DNA from: Verrucomicrobiota bacterium
GTDB lineage: Bacteria > Verrucomicrobiota > Verrucomicrobiia > Palsa-1439
Assembly (NCBI GenBank): GCA_016871575.1
Contig: VHCW01000001.1
Coordinates: 1-35,730 of the forward strand
DNA length: 35,730 bases
Direction of reading: 5' to 3'
Shown: positions 8,291 through 16,988 of the stretch, one piece after another
Position numbering within the stretch: the stretch's first letter is position 1
How the letters are laid out: each line of letters begins with the position of its first letter
Notes under the pieces: generated by a model
Databases searched by the model: none
The model's input: the letters and a program-made list of their open reading frames with translations, nothing else
What the model was told of the DNA's origin: nothing
Position numbers and translations under genes: made by a program

Positions 8291-9415
8291 TTACAGCCGC
8301 AGGTAAAGTTTGCGGCGGTGCAGGTAGATGAAGAACAGCCAGGCCAGCCCGTACGTGGCCACGGCCATCCAGACGCCGTGCCAGTAGGCGTTCATCCAAA
8401 GTTTCCAGCCGTCAAACAACGTGGTCGCAATCGCGCGGAAAGCTCCCATGAAGAGGCTCGTTGTCAGGTAGGCGAGAATCGAGTTGCTGCCGATGGCCAC
8501 GAACAGCCCCGCCCACTTCCGCCAGCCTTTGATGTCAATGACCCAGTGGAATACCGCCACAAGCAAATAGCTCCATCCCGCGCACCAGAGCACGTAGCTG
8601 CTGCTCCAGCGGACTTTTACGATGGGCAGATGAAAACTCCATAGCCAGCCCGCAAGCAGACAACCCGCGCCGAGCACCACGAGCCGGAGAAGCCGGTCGC
8701 ACGTCGCTTGGGGCGACTGGATCACATACGCCGCGAACACGCCCAGCATGGCGGTTGCCCCGTGCGTCCACAACGTCACCGGCCAGCCGCGACCCCAATG
8801 ACTGCTCCACGGTTTTCCGAGCAGCGCGATGCTGTAGTCATACACCCAATCGCTGAAGATGCAGCCCTCCTTGAACTGTCCGGCCACGTGGCCCGGCACC
8901 GGGACGAACATTTGCGCGGCCCAGTAACCGACGAGGATTGCCGCCGTCACGATGATCTGCGTGCGCAACGATGTCCAGAGCACCAGCGCCACGGCGATGA
9001 GATAACCGAAGCCGAGCATCATCAGCACGCTGTACGACAAGCGCATCTTCTGCGGGTCCCATGAGAGCAAGTTGCCGTGAATCAACCAGCCGCAGAACAC
9101 CATCCACCAGAAACGGATCAACGCATGACGGAACACTTTGCCTTTGCTGTCGCCGCGCGCCAGTCGCTTGCTGATCGAAAGCGGCACCGCCACGCCAATC
9201 AGAAAGAGAAACAGCGGAAAGATAAAATCATAAAACTGAAACCCGTCCCACTTGACGTGGGTAAACTGCTGCCCCAACCGGCCGAGAGCGGAACCTTCTG
9301 TCGCGTCCTTCGCCAGCAACCTGACGATTGCGCCGCCGCCCAGCAACCAAAACATATCGAACCCGCGAAGGGCATCAAGCGACAACAACCGGGAAGATGA
9401 TTGCGAATTGTTCAT
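8291..9415 (-). CDS. DUF5009/COG4299 membrane acyltransferase (heparan-alpha-glucosaminide N-acetyltransferase-like)
   Basis: 374 residues with about ten hydrophobic membrane segments. The N-terminal signature RLLSLDALRGFDMFWL is the hallmark of the DUF5009/HGSNAT-related family, followed by DFIFPLFLFLIGVAVPLS. Other conserved features are WTHGATAMLGVFAAY and IGSNSILAYL near the C-terminus. The human relative transfers acetyl from cytosolic acetyl-CoA across the membrane to terminal glucosamine of heparan sulfate, and bacterial relatives are common in glycan-degradation loci. The ATG at 9415 overlaps the stop of the propeller gene by 4 bp (ATGA), which gives translational coupling. The role as a transmembrane sugar acetyltransferase is inferred from the family and from the adjacent sulfatase. 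Confidence 0.87.
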   Translation of the reverse strand: MNNSQSSSRLLSLDALRGFDMFWLLGGGAIVRLLAKDATEGSALGRLGQQFTHVKWDGFQFYDFIFPLFLFLIGVAVPLSISKRLARGDSKGKVFRHALIRFWWMVFCGWLIHGNLLSWDPQKMRLSYSVLMMLGFGYLIAVALVLWTSLRTQIIVTAAILVGYWAAQMFVPVPGHVAGQFKEGCIFSDWVYDYSIALLGKPWSSHWGRGWPVTLWTHGATAMLGVFAAYVIQSPQATCDRLLRLVVLGAGCLLAGWLWSFHLPIVKVRWSSSYVLWCAGWSYLLVAVFHWVIDIKGWRKWAGLFVAIGSNSILAYLTTSLFMGAFRAIATTLFDGWKLWMNAYWHGVWMAVATYGLAWLFFIYLHRRKLYLRL

Positions 9416-12400
9416 GGGGACGCAAGGCAGGCAACCGAACCGTCTTTCAAGGACATATAAAGACGGCCATTGGCAGCGATTAGGCCGTCGAACACCGGGA
9501 TGGAATCGAGCTTCTGTTCAGCGACTTGTTTTCCGTCAGCGATGTTGACCGCCCATAACACGCCGCCTTTCCGGCCCTCGAAGGTGTCGGATGCGTCTTT
9601 CAGCACTGGCGAAAGTTCGTAGTCGTCCGTGGCGCTGGCGCTCATCCACTCCCGCGTTTTTGCTTCGTCGAACTGCGGCGGACCAGCGAGAAAGAGTGTG
9701 TCACCGGCCAAGACCATGCCTTGCGGATAAAGCGGCACGTCGGTGCGCCAATCGGCGGCCAATCCTCCTCCTCCGCCTTTCTTCTTGCTGGTGCTGCGGA
9801 GTTCGGTTTTGGATTGCTTGCCCATTGCCACCAAGCCGGTTTTGCGGAAGGTCTCATCTTGATAGGCGTAGGTCTTGGATGCGCTGAACACCATGAGGCG
9901 ACCTGACGGGCTGATGGTTTTCGCATGGTCAATGCCGGCGCGGCCGCTGTAGAAATGTTCGCCGTAAATCCAGTAGGACAGTTCCCACCACGAATCATCC
10001 AAGAACCCCATCGAACTGAAAAGGTGCGCCGGGAATTCGCGCTGGATTTCCAACTGGGTGTCGAATGTCACTGAACGCATCCAGAGGCGGTTGCCGTCGC
10101 TGGAGACAACATCGGGAAGGACGCCGGGCATTTCCGTTCGTTCGAGCCGGTGCTTGGTGCCCGCCAAGAAAGACGGATACAACTCCACGGTTTTGCCGGT
10201 CTTTGCATCGCGGCTGTAGAAGTTCTTTTCGAGTTTCAACTCGCCGGTCAGCAGATCGAGTTTCACCAGCCGGACACCGCCGTCGAGATAGGAGTTTCGC
10301 CCCGCGCACGCATAGACAAAGCCGTCCTGAATCAACACGCTGCCGTGAACCGGCCAGACGGACTCGACTTGGCCTTGCGCCACGAGCTTGCTTTCGTCGG
10401 GCGCGGCCCGGAACCGCCACGCCAGTTCGCCATCCGCAGCGCGCAATGCGTAAATCCAGCCATCACGGCAGCCGAAGACAGCCAAACCGCCGGCGATGGT
10501 TGGCGGCGAATCAATCCGTCCGCCGGCAATGAATTTCGCTTTCACGTCGCCGGTGGCAGCGTCAAGGATGAACAGGGTGTGATGGTCAATTGACGCCACA
10601 AAAAGTTTTCCACCGGCGACCACCGGCTGGGTGAGACGACCACCGATGGGCACGCGCCACGACGGTTTTAGGCTTGTCGAAACAGGGGTCGCAACGCAGC
10701 CGCTTCGGGCGGCGTCCGCGCGAAACGTCGGCCAGTCGGAGCGATTGTGAGTGGTAAGTGGTGAGTGGTGAGTGTAGGCGGGGCCGCATTCCAGCCGTTC
10801 GTCTTTCTGCTTTCTGCTTTCTGCTTTCTGCTTTCGTTTTGGCGCGAGCGCGTGAAACCCGGTGAGGCGGCTCTCGATGTAGCAGCCGCATTGGTCCGGC
10901 GGCGCGTAGATCAAGCCGTAGCTGGGCATGATGCCAAACTTGCAGCTTCCGCGGACCCAATCGTGCGGCGTGATTTCGCCGGTCTTGAAATCAATGAACT
11001 CGATGCCGGTCCGGCCAGCGAGGATGTAATTGAGCGTTGCCTTGTCTTGATAACAACGATGGTGGTGTCGCGACGGCCAATCATCTGACAGTGGCCGTTC
11101 CAACAACAACTTGCCCGTGAGCAGGTCGCGAACGGAACGATAATCCTGTTTGGTTCGTTCCAAGTTCTCGCCATGCCAAACGCGTCCATCCACGCAGAAA
11201 ACGTCCGCCGGCGCGCGGCAACCTTCAGCACACGGAGCCGACCAGAGTCGCTCGCCGGTTTTCACGGAGAACGCCACGAGGTCGCCGGTGCTGAACCCGC
11301 CGGCGGCAAATTGATCCTTGCCAATTTTTTGGCCGGGACCGCTTTGCCGGTCGGCAGAGATGACCACCTCATCGAACACGACGAGATTTGGCGAGGACCA
11401 ACCGGGGCGCAGATAGTCCGCTCGCCTTGGGCTTTTCCAAATCACAGTGCCATTGTTCGCGTTCAAACACACGAGGTTGTTGGTGTTCTGGAAAAACAAT
11501 CGCCCTTTTTTCGAGGCGAGCGTTTGCGGCAGCAAGCCGTCGGTGTCCGCATCGGACTTCGTCCACAACGGCTCGACGTTGTCGGCGCGGAACGCGAGGA
11601 TGCGCTTCGCCTGCGGCTCGGTGTGCCGGTAGGCCATCGCCCGCCGGTCAATCGCTTTCGGGTCGGCGTTGTTGGCCACCACGAACAACACACCGGCGTC
11701 GTGAATGATTTCCTCCGCCGGTCCGGTGTTGCGGTAGGTGCGGAGCGTCGCGCCTGTGACAGTATCGAGCGCCGACACCGGGCCGTGGATGCTGAGCGTG
11801 CAGAACAACACGTTCTCCGACGCGACGAGTCGCCGGTGCAGATCAACGGGAGAACAATTCCTGTCTTTGACGTAGGAGGGCTGCCACGAGGCAATCGGTC
11901 GTTTCCACAGGATGAGGCCGTTGAATGCGTCCCGCGCGAACAACGCCCACCGGCACGGCAGACTCACCGGCAGCGCGTTGATGTTTTCGTCGGCGATGTA
12001 GAACAGTCGTCCGCCGCCGGAGACCATCACACTGAACGACGATGGATAGACGTGGCTTTTGGCGTGTTGCGGATCGCCGGCCCATTGGATGTGAAAGGGC
12101 GGTCCCACGGCCAAGTCTTTCGACATCACGTGCCCGTCGGGGCCGTGCAGGTAATGAGTCCAGTCATCGTATTCTTTGGGAAACGGCTTGACCGCCTTCG
12201 TCTTTCCCAGATAAGCGACACCGTTGGGGGCGAGGATTCGCATGACTTCCGCCGTGGAGACTTTTCCCAAGTCATCTGCGATGACGAGATTGGCTATGTT
12301 GGGGATGAGCGGGAGCGTTTCGGAGCGGAGAAGATCGAAGGCGAGTTGTTTGCTCTTGTTTTGGGAAGTGGCGTATTTGCGTGCAGCCGTCACATTGGCT

Positions 12401-12615
12401 TCGTCCGTGTCCAACCCGTAAACGAGCAGATTGTCTTTTCCTGCGAGTGCCGTGGAAAGCCGGCCATCTTGGCAACCGATGTGGACGACCAATCCACCCT
12501 GGATGCCCGTTGCCTTCAGGATGGCATCTGCCTCGGATGCCGTTGACGTTGCGGCAGCCAACAGAGAGAGCAGGAATGCGCAAAAGGAAAGAAGTCGCCG
12601 TTGTTTGGTGTTCAT
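9412..12615 (-). CDS. Exported fusion of methyltransferase-like domain and PQQ-type beta-propeller repeats
   Basis: 1067 residues from the ATG at 12615, which begins a Sec signal (MNTKQRRLLSFCAFLLSLLAAA). Residues about 30-155 form a methyltransferase-like Rossmann domain (VVHIGCQDGRLSTALAG, VYGLDTDEANV). The junction motif is DDWTHYLHGPDGHVMSKD, then GPPFHIQWAG. The rest is PQQ_2-type propeller blades, for example YIADENINALP, DWPTFRADAARSG and YALRAADGELAWRF. The two propeller halves are joined near residues 595-623 by a stretch encoded by simple heptamer repeats (KQKAESRKQK and THHSPLTTH), which looks like inserted repeat DNA and not conserved protein. A poly-Gly run (KKKGGGGGLAADW) sits near residue 945. 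It is first in the five-gene cluster. Binding of actual PQQ is not shown. The family is widespread but uncharacterised. Confidence 0.85.
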   Translation of the reverse strand: MNTKQRRLLSFCAFLLSLLAAATSTASEADAILKATGIQGGLVVHIGCQDGRLSTALAGKDNLLVYGLDTDEANVTAARKYATSQNKSKQLAFDLLRSETLPLIPNIANLVIADDLGKVSTAEVMRILAPNGVAYLGKTKAVKPFPKEYDDWTHYLHGPDGHVMSKDLAVGPPFHIQWAGDPQHAKSHVYPSSFSVMVSGGGRLFYIADENINALPVSLPCRWALFARDAFNGLILWKRPIASWQPSYVKDRNCSPVDLHRRLVASENVLFCTLSIHGPVSALDTVTGATLRTYRNTGPAEEIIHDAGVLFVVANNADPKAIDRRAMAYRHTEPQAKRILAFRADNVEPLWTKSDADTDGLLPQTLASKKGRLFFQNTNNLVCLNANNGTVIWKSPRRADYLRPGWSSPNLVVFDEVVISADRQSGPGQKIGKDQFAAGGFSTGDLVAFSVKTGERLWSAPCAEGCRAPADVFCVDGRVWHGENLERTKQDYRSVRDLLTGKLLLERPLSDDWPSRHHHRCYQDKATLNYILAGRTGIEFIDFKTGEITPHDWVRGSCKFGIMPSYGLIYAPPDQCGCYIESRLTGFHALAPKRKQKAESRKQKDERLECGPAYTHHSPLTTHNRSDWPTFRADAARSGCVATPVSTSLKPSWRVPIGGRLTQPVVAGGKLFVASIDHHTLFILDAATGDVKAKFIAGGRIDSPPTIAGGLAVFGCRDGWIYALRAADGELAWRFRAAPDESKLVAQGQVESVWPVHGSVLIQDGFVYACAGRNSYLDGGVRLVKLDLLTGELKLEKNFYSRDAKTGKTVELYPSFLAGTKHRLERTEMPGVLPDVVSSDGNRLWMRSVTFDTQLEIQREFPAHLFSSMGFLDDSWWELSYWIYGEHFYSGRAGIDHAKTISPSGRLMVFSASKTYAYQDETFRKTGLVAMGKQSKTELRSTSKKKGGGGGLAADWRTDVPLYPQGMVLAGDTLFLAGPPQFDEAKTREWMSASATDDYELSPVLKDASDTFEGRKGGVLWAVNIADGKQVAEQKLDSIPVFDGLIAANGRLYMSLKDGSVACLASP
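10747..10774. repeat. Tandem heptamer array, 4 units of gtgagtg inside the propeller ORF
   Basis: On the + strand four consecutive 7-mers read gtgagtg, gtaagtg, gtgagtg, gtgagtg, so only one unit has a single substitution. On the coding strand it produces part of the peptide THHSPLTTHN. The length (28 bp) is not a multiple of three, so a change of one unit would shift the reading frame of 9412-12615. Confidence 0.9.
10804..10831. repeat. Tandem heptamer array, 4 perfect units of tttctgc inside the propeller ORF
   Basis: Four perfect copies of tttctgc on the + strand (gcagaaa on the coding strand), followed by a decayed unit tttcgtt. They encode KQKAESRKQK in the propeller protein. The array is 29 bp away from the gtgagtg array, and together they form an interdomain linker. 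Heptameric short tandem repeats of this style are known from filamentous cyanobacteria and seem common in some Verrucomicrobiota; the comparison is from memory, not a search. Confidence 0.92.
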
Positions 12616-12669
12616 GGGAACGGCTGGTAGATCAAGGTAGATCAAGGTTGCGCCATTCCCGATACGGCC

Positions 12670-15600
12670 TCAGGGTGTGATGTTCTTTTCGAAGGGGATA
12701 ACCACAGCGGCGGCTTCGCGCAATTTCTTGTCGCCGTCGGCGCGTTTGTCGGACACATCGGCGTAGCCGGCGAAGAAGAATTGCTGGATGCGTTCGTTGA
12801 TGTCCCAGCCGATGGTCCAGCCCTTGAACTTGTTAATGGCCAGACGGATCAACTCGCGCGCTTCCTCCATCGCCTTGACTTCGCTGGCCAGAGACGGTTT
12901 GAGCAGGTCGTTGGCCTCGGCAAACAGCGTGAGTTTCTTCTGGAGCTGATTGTCCATCTCGGCAACGGGGCCGCGATACACTTCCAGCGTCGAGGCAACC
13001 TTCAAATCCTGCGCAACCGCGTCCAGCGTGGAGCGCCAGAGGTCGAGGTTGATCTGCATATTCCGCTTCAACACGAGTTTCTCCGAGATGAGTTTGTCGA
13101 AGTAATCCTGTTGCGTGGTGAAGATGGACAACAATTGGTTGCGGGCAGTTTCGACTTTGTTCTGGGCTTCGTCGTTGCGCGCGTCGCGGGCGAGCGTTTT
13201 CAACTCGTCATTGATGCTTTGGATGTCGTTAATCAAGCGGACGCTTTCGCGGATGATGATCGCTTCCGGCGTCTGTGGCGTGTAGGCCTTGACCCGGTCA
13301 AGCGTGTCGGAGATGCGGGCATCGAACTGCTTGTCACGCAGCATCTCCAGCACTCTGCCTTGCATGGCGACCTGTTTGCTCTGCATGGCAGCCTGCTGGC
13401 CGCGTATCGCTTTGCTTGAGGAGGAATAGACCGGTGTGGCCGATGCCGATGCCATGCGTCCCAGCAAGTCCGTGCTGGCGGTGCTGGCGCGACCTTCGGC
13501 GGCGGCGACGACGATGTTGGTGTTGACCACCGTCATGGCGACAACATTGCTCTGAAGTTTCTGGCTGATGCCCAAGCCGCACAGGCCGCGTTCGAACCGG
13601 GCCTGCGGATCGTTGGGTGTCAGGCTGAGCAGCGCCGTGTACACAGGCATTGCCTCGGCGTATTGATTGAGCCGCAGCAGGCTCTGGGCGAACATGCGGT
13701 AGTATTTCGGTTCCAAGGCGAAAAACTCCGCGCCCTTTTTCAGGTAGGAGACAGCATTGGTGTAATTGCGGTTCAGATAATTGACTTCGCCGAGCGCAAA
13801 GTACAGTTCCTTCAGTTTGTCCCGCTCCAGCTTTTCCGGGTTGGGCGTCAACTGGAGGAATTTTCCGAAGAACGCGGCTGCCTCCACCAGTTTGTTGCTT
13901 TGCAGGCAGACTTCGCCGGCTTTCAGGTAACATTCCTCCGCCGGGACGGCCAGCTCGGTGGCCAGCGACGGGTTCAAGGCCAGCGCCTGGTCGAAGCGGT
14001 CAGCGGCCTCGACAAAATTCGTTTGTTGCTGGAACGCGGCGCCTTCCTCGGCGAGGACGAAGGAGCGGGCCAACTGGCCGAGGTTCTGGATCATGGCCAG
14101 ATTGTCTTTCGTGGTTGCCGTGGCTGCGTAGGGGCCTTGCAGGTCGCGAACCAGCCTGGCGGCCTCGGTGGCGTTGGAACGGACGTTCAATCGGGTGAGC
14201 GCGGTCAACATCTCAATGGCCTCTTTGTTCTCCAAGCGGGCGAGGTTTCGGTTCAGCGTCACTTTGCGGGCCGCATAGACGCTGGTTTTCGCGAACTGCG
14301 AAGCAAAGGCGCGGTAGGCCGCCAGCGCCTCGGCATATTGTCCCTCGCGATCCAGTCTGATTGCCTCCAACCACTGGGCATCGGCCAGTTGGTTTTGGGC
14401 TGCCGCAAACTCGGCCTCCAACGCCGCGGCTTGCGCCTTGAAATCCTCAAGGTTCGTGGCGCGCGGATAGGTGCCGATGATCTTTTTCATCATCGCCAAC
14501 GCCTCGGCCTTCTTGCCTTCCTTCAACAGCGGCTCCACCTTCGCCACGGCGGCCTCGGCCTGCGCATTGACGATCAATTGTTCCACGCCGCGCGCCACGC
14601 CCTCGAAATTCTTGAACGTCTCCGTGAGCATGTATTTCTTCTGCAACTCGCGCAGGATGAACTGGCTGCGGTCAAACTGTTTCTCCTCCGCCTGACGCCG
14701 CGCTTCCACCAACAACTCGCGCGCGATTCGCTCCCGCGCCCCCAGGTAAACGCTGCGCCCCATCTCCAGCGGCCGCAACACGGTCTGCGAATGCCACGGC
14801 GCCACAGCGCCGATGTCGCCGCCCTGCAAGATGCCCGTTTGATCTATCGAAAAGGTCATCTGGCCCGTGACGCCATAACTGTCCGGTCTCGCTGTCGCAA
14901 GGAATCCATCCGCGCCCTGCGCTTTCACCGTGAACAGATACCCCTCTGATCGTTCGACAAACTGCGCATTGGGCACGAACGGATTCGGCAGCGTCCGCAA
15001 TTGTTCCAACGACGCATAAGCGCTGCCGCCGCCCTCCAGCGGGAGGGCGCGCACGGCTTTCAGGTATTCCTGGACCACGGCGATTTCCTTCAACAAAAAC
15101 GCCGCCTGGTCCTCGTTGAGTTTGACTGCAGCCAGCGCCTTTGTTGCCGCCTGGCGTTCCTCCCGGTACTGCGTGTACCAGAACCCGCCAACGCTCATTG
15201 CCGCAACCCACAAGAATCCCAGGCCGATCCCCCACATCGCATACCGGCGGTCCCGCACAAATCCGCCACGTTGACGGATCAGCGAGAGGCTCATGAAACC
15301 GAATATGATTCCCAACAACCACCCGATCCCCAGCACCACCGGGCCAAACAACCCGAAAAAGAAACTCAGCATCGGCAAAATTCCCGCCCCGCGCGCCTGC
15401 GGTGATTGTGTGGGCGCCATGTACAGGTCGGCCGGCGCGAGCGGCGCCGCGTCAGCGTTGCGCGGCTGAATCAGTCCGCACCGTTTGCAGTTCGGCTCCG
15501 ATGCCAGGCGCGGCGCGCCACAGTGCGGACAGTGCTCTTGGCGGCTCAACTCTGTTCCCGCGCCGTCGCCGACGCGCGCCAGCGCCGTCGTCGCCGCCGG

Positions 15601-15885
15601 TTCTTCCAGAAACAGAATCGTCAATCCGCCCACTTGCACCACCGCCCGATGGCCGAGCACGAACCGTTGCACCGCCCGCCCGTCCACCGACAAGCCCTTC
15701 TGATCGCCAATATCCAAAACAGTCACCATCCCATTGCGCTGCTCGAAACGAACCTGATGCGGTCCGATCGTGTCGGCGTCCACTCGAACGTCGTTTTCTT
15801 CGGCGCTGCCGACAGTCAACGTCTCCACTTCGAGCACGACGACTTCGGCGTCAGCACCGTCTGGATTGAACACAAGCTTGGCCAT
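12670..15885 (-). CDS. Membrane protein with FHA domain, zinc ribbon and TPR-like repeats
   Basis: 1071 residues from the ATG at 15885; longer in-frame starts up to 16140 run into the palindrome and have no domain. Residues 1-95 look like an FHA fold (GSAEENDVRVDADTIGPHQVRF, then GLSVDGR). A zinc ribbon follows with Cys119, Cys122, Cys133 and Cys136, then a hydrophobic hairpin at about 172-205 of the DUF4190 kind and another membrane helix at 216-238. The remaining roughly 830 residues are helical with TPR-like units, for example WLEAIRLDREGQYAEALAAYRAF and LYFALGEVNYLNRNYTNAVSYLKKGAEFF. FHA domains bind phosphothreonine, so a Ser/Thr kinase partner would be expected, but none is encoded here. 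The topology suggests a cytoplasmic sensor head and a long extracytoplasmic TPR arm. It is divergent from the PaaX-like gene across a large palindrome, so it may be controlled by it. Confidence 0.8.
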   Translation of the reverse strand: MAKLVFNPDGADAEVVVLEVETLTVGSAEENDVRVDADTIGPHQVRFEQRNGMVTVLDIGDQKGLSVDGRAVQRFVLGHRAVVQVGGLTILFLEEPAATTALARVGDGAGTELSRQEHCPHCGAPRLASEPNCKRCGLIQPRNADAAPLAPADLYMAPTQSPQARGAGILPMLSFFFGLFGPVVLGIGWLLGIIFGFMSLSLIRQRGGFVRDRRYAMWGIGLGFLWVAAMSVGGFWYTQYREERQAATKALAAVKLNEDQAAFLLKEIAVVQEYLKAVRALPLEGGGSAYASLEQLRTLPNPFVPNAQFVERSEGYLFTVKAQGADGFLATARPDSYGVTGQMTFSIDQTGILQGGDIGAVAPWHSQTVLRPLEMGRSVYLGARERIARELLVEARRQAEEKQFDRSQFILRELQKKYMLTETFKNFEGVARGVEQLIVNAQAEAAVAKVEPLLKEGKKAEALAMMKKIIGTYPRATNLEDFKAQAAALEAEFAAAQNQLADAQWLEAIRLDREGQYAEALAAYRAFASQFAKTSVYAARKVTLNRNLARLENKEAIEMLTALTRLNVRSNATEAARLVRDLQGPYAATATTKDNLAMIQNLGQLARSFVLAEEGAAFQQQTNFVEAADRFDQALALNPSLATELAVPAEECYLKAGEVCLQSNKLVEAAAFFGKFLQLTPNPEKLERDKLKELYFALGEVNYLNRNYTNAVSYLKKGAEFFALEPKYYRMFAQSLLRLNQYAEAMPVYTALLSLTPNDPQARFERGLCGLGISQKLQSNVVAMTVVNTNIVVAAAEGRASTASTDLLGRMASASATPVYSSSSKAIRGQQAAMQSKQVAMQGRVLEMLRDKQFDARISDTLDRVKAYTPQTPEAIIIRESVRLINDIQSINDELKTLARDARNDEAQNKVETARNQLLSIFTTQQDYFDKLISEKLVLKRNMQINLDLWRSTLDAVAQDLKVASTLEVYRGPVAEMDNQLQKKLTLFAEANDLLKPSLASEVKAMEEARELIRLAINKFKGWTIGWDINERIQQFFFAGYADVSDKRADGDKKLREAAAVVIPFEKNITP

Positions 15886-16205
15886 GTGATGTTCCGCGGC
15901 AAAAGCAGGATACAGCCATCCTTGCAGGGATGTCAACCTGCTCACAAGCGATTTGACTGTTTGACGATCGCCGGTCTTCACAGAAACGTGTGGCAAGGAA
16001 TCATTCCCGCCGATGCGTCTCTTCGGTGAAAGGAACGAATGAAGTGTCGCCACCTCGTTCAGAGTCGGGCGAGGCAGGTACATTTCCCTCCAGTTGCGCG
16101 TGAGAGCCAGATATGCAAAAGTCATTCTATTTTGAAACATATGTTACAGAATAGAATGTCTTTTCTTCTGGTGTCTCCCTGCCGCTTTTGGTAGAAGATG
16201 CGCCT
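15886..16205. other. 320-bp divergent intergenic region between FHA gene and PaaX-like gene
   Basis: No convincing gene lies here; the FHA frame continues open toward 16140 but without a recognisable domain. The region is AT-richer around 16110-16175 and holds the 48-bp near-palindrome described separately. Within it AT-rich TATTCT/AGAATA elements lie symmetrically and could act as -10 boxes in both directions, but I could not assign a firm promoter. Confidence 0.6.
16117..16164. promoter_or_regulatory. 48-bp near-perfect palindrome, probable operator upstream of PaaX-like gene (copy A)
   Basis: Centred between 16140 and 16141 on CATATG. Comparing the left arm with the reverse complement of the right arm gives 21 matches of 24. 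The inner core is TGAAACATATGTTACA (16133-16148), with ATTCTATT and AATAGAAT arms outside it. It lies between the divergent FHA and PaaX-like genes, about 40 bp upstream of the regulator start. The bases 16118-16148 recur exactly at 16990-17020. Autoregulation by the PaaX-like protein is inferred. Confidence 0.75.
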
Positions 16206-16985
16206 GTGAGAATTCAATATGAACTGCTCTTGGAATGCTTTTTCTGGGGTTTGGAAACATTCTCGCGCCGTGATTGCGGCCTGATTCTGGCCGGTTGTCG
16301 GGAGACCGCCAGCGGACGACGAGTCGAGGAGTTGTTGGAACGGCTGCGCGACCAAGGCTTCATCGAACAACACGGACGCGGCGCAAACGCCTCCTTCACG
16401 ATCACCGACCTCGGGCGACAGCGCGTTCGGGTCGCCGATCCGAACGCGCACTGGAACCTTCCGTGGGACGGCAAGTGGCGCGTGTTCAGTTTCGATCTGC
16501 CTGTCATCCGCCGCAAAGACCGTCTTGTCTTGTGGCGCGCCCTGCGCGATCACAAACTCGGCTTGCTCCAGCGAAGTGTCTGGATATGGCCGCACGAAGT
16601 CGAGCCGTTGCTCAATGATGTGCTCGATGCCCACGGCATCCCCGAATGTTTTTGCGGCTTCGAAGCCGGCCGGTTGTTTCTTTGCGACCACGCTGAAGTC
16701 GTTGCCACGGCATGGAATTGGAAGGAAATATCCCATCAGCAGGACACCTATCTCCAGCATGATGTTCTTCGCCATCCCGTCTTGGCTCGCGCTGGCGACC
16801 TGACGGCGCTCGCCCGACTTGCCCGCATCGAACGCACCGCTTATCAATACGCCTTTTGTTTCGACCCGCTGTTGCCGCGCGAGCTTTGGCCCGCGCGCTA
16901 CCAAGGCCCTGACGTTGAGGAAACACATCGCAACTTCCGCTCCCGCCTTCTGCGCCGCCTTCGAGAACTCGCTTCCTCCGCCTGA
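16206..16985 (+). CDS. PaaX-like transcriptional regulator
   Basis: 259 residues from a GTG at 16206 preceded by AGAAG eight bases upstream. A TTG at 16188 is in frame but has no ribosome-binding site; there is no in-frame ATG near the start. The N-terminal 75 residues read as a winged helix with the wing around ERLRDQGFIEQHGRGANASFTITDLGRQRV. The central part, residues 88-165, matches the PaaX middle domain, which has a Cas2-like ferredoxin fold (KWRVFSFDLPVIRRKDRLVLWRAL, then LGLLQRSVWIWPHEVEPLL). The C-terminal part has PRELWPARYQGPDVEETHRNF. PaaX in Proteobacteria represses phenylacetate degradation and senses phenylacetyl-CoA, but no paa gene is present here, so the ligand and target differ. 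The gene is bracketed by two palindromes sharing a 31-bp direct repeat. Confidence 0.82.
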   Translation: MRIQYELLLECFFWGLETFSRRDCGLILAGCRETASGRRVEELLERLRDQGFIEQHGRGANASFTITDLGRQRVRVADPNAHWNLPWDGKWRVFSFDLPVIRRKDRLVLWRALRDHKLGLLQRSVWIWPHEVEPLLNDVLDAHGIPECFCGFEAGRLFLCDHAEVVATAWNWKEISHQQDTYLQHDVLRHPVLARAGDLTALARLARIERTAYQYAFCFDPLLPRELWPARYQGPDVEETHRNFRSRLLRRLRELASSA

Positions 16986-16988
16986 TCT

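Noticed and set aside
11173-12546. Plus-strand open frame across the propeller gene
   Set aside because: Antisense to the signal peptide, methyltransferase-like domain and first propeller blades of the minus-strand gene.
16206-16985. Phenylacetate regulon control by the PaaX-like protein
   Set aside because: No paa catabolic genes are present in the window, so only the family name is supported.
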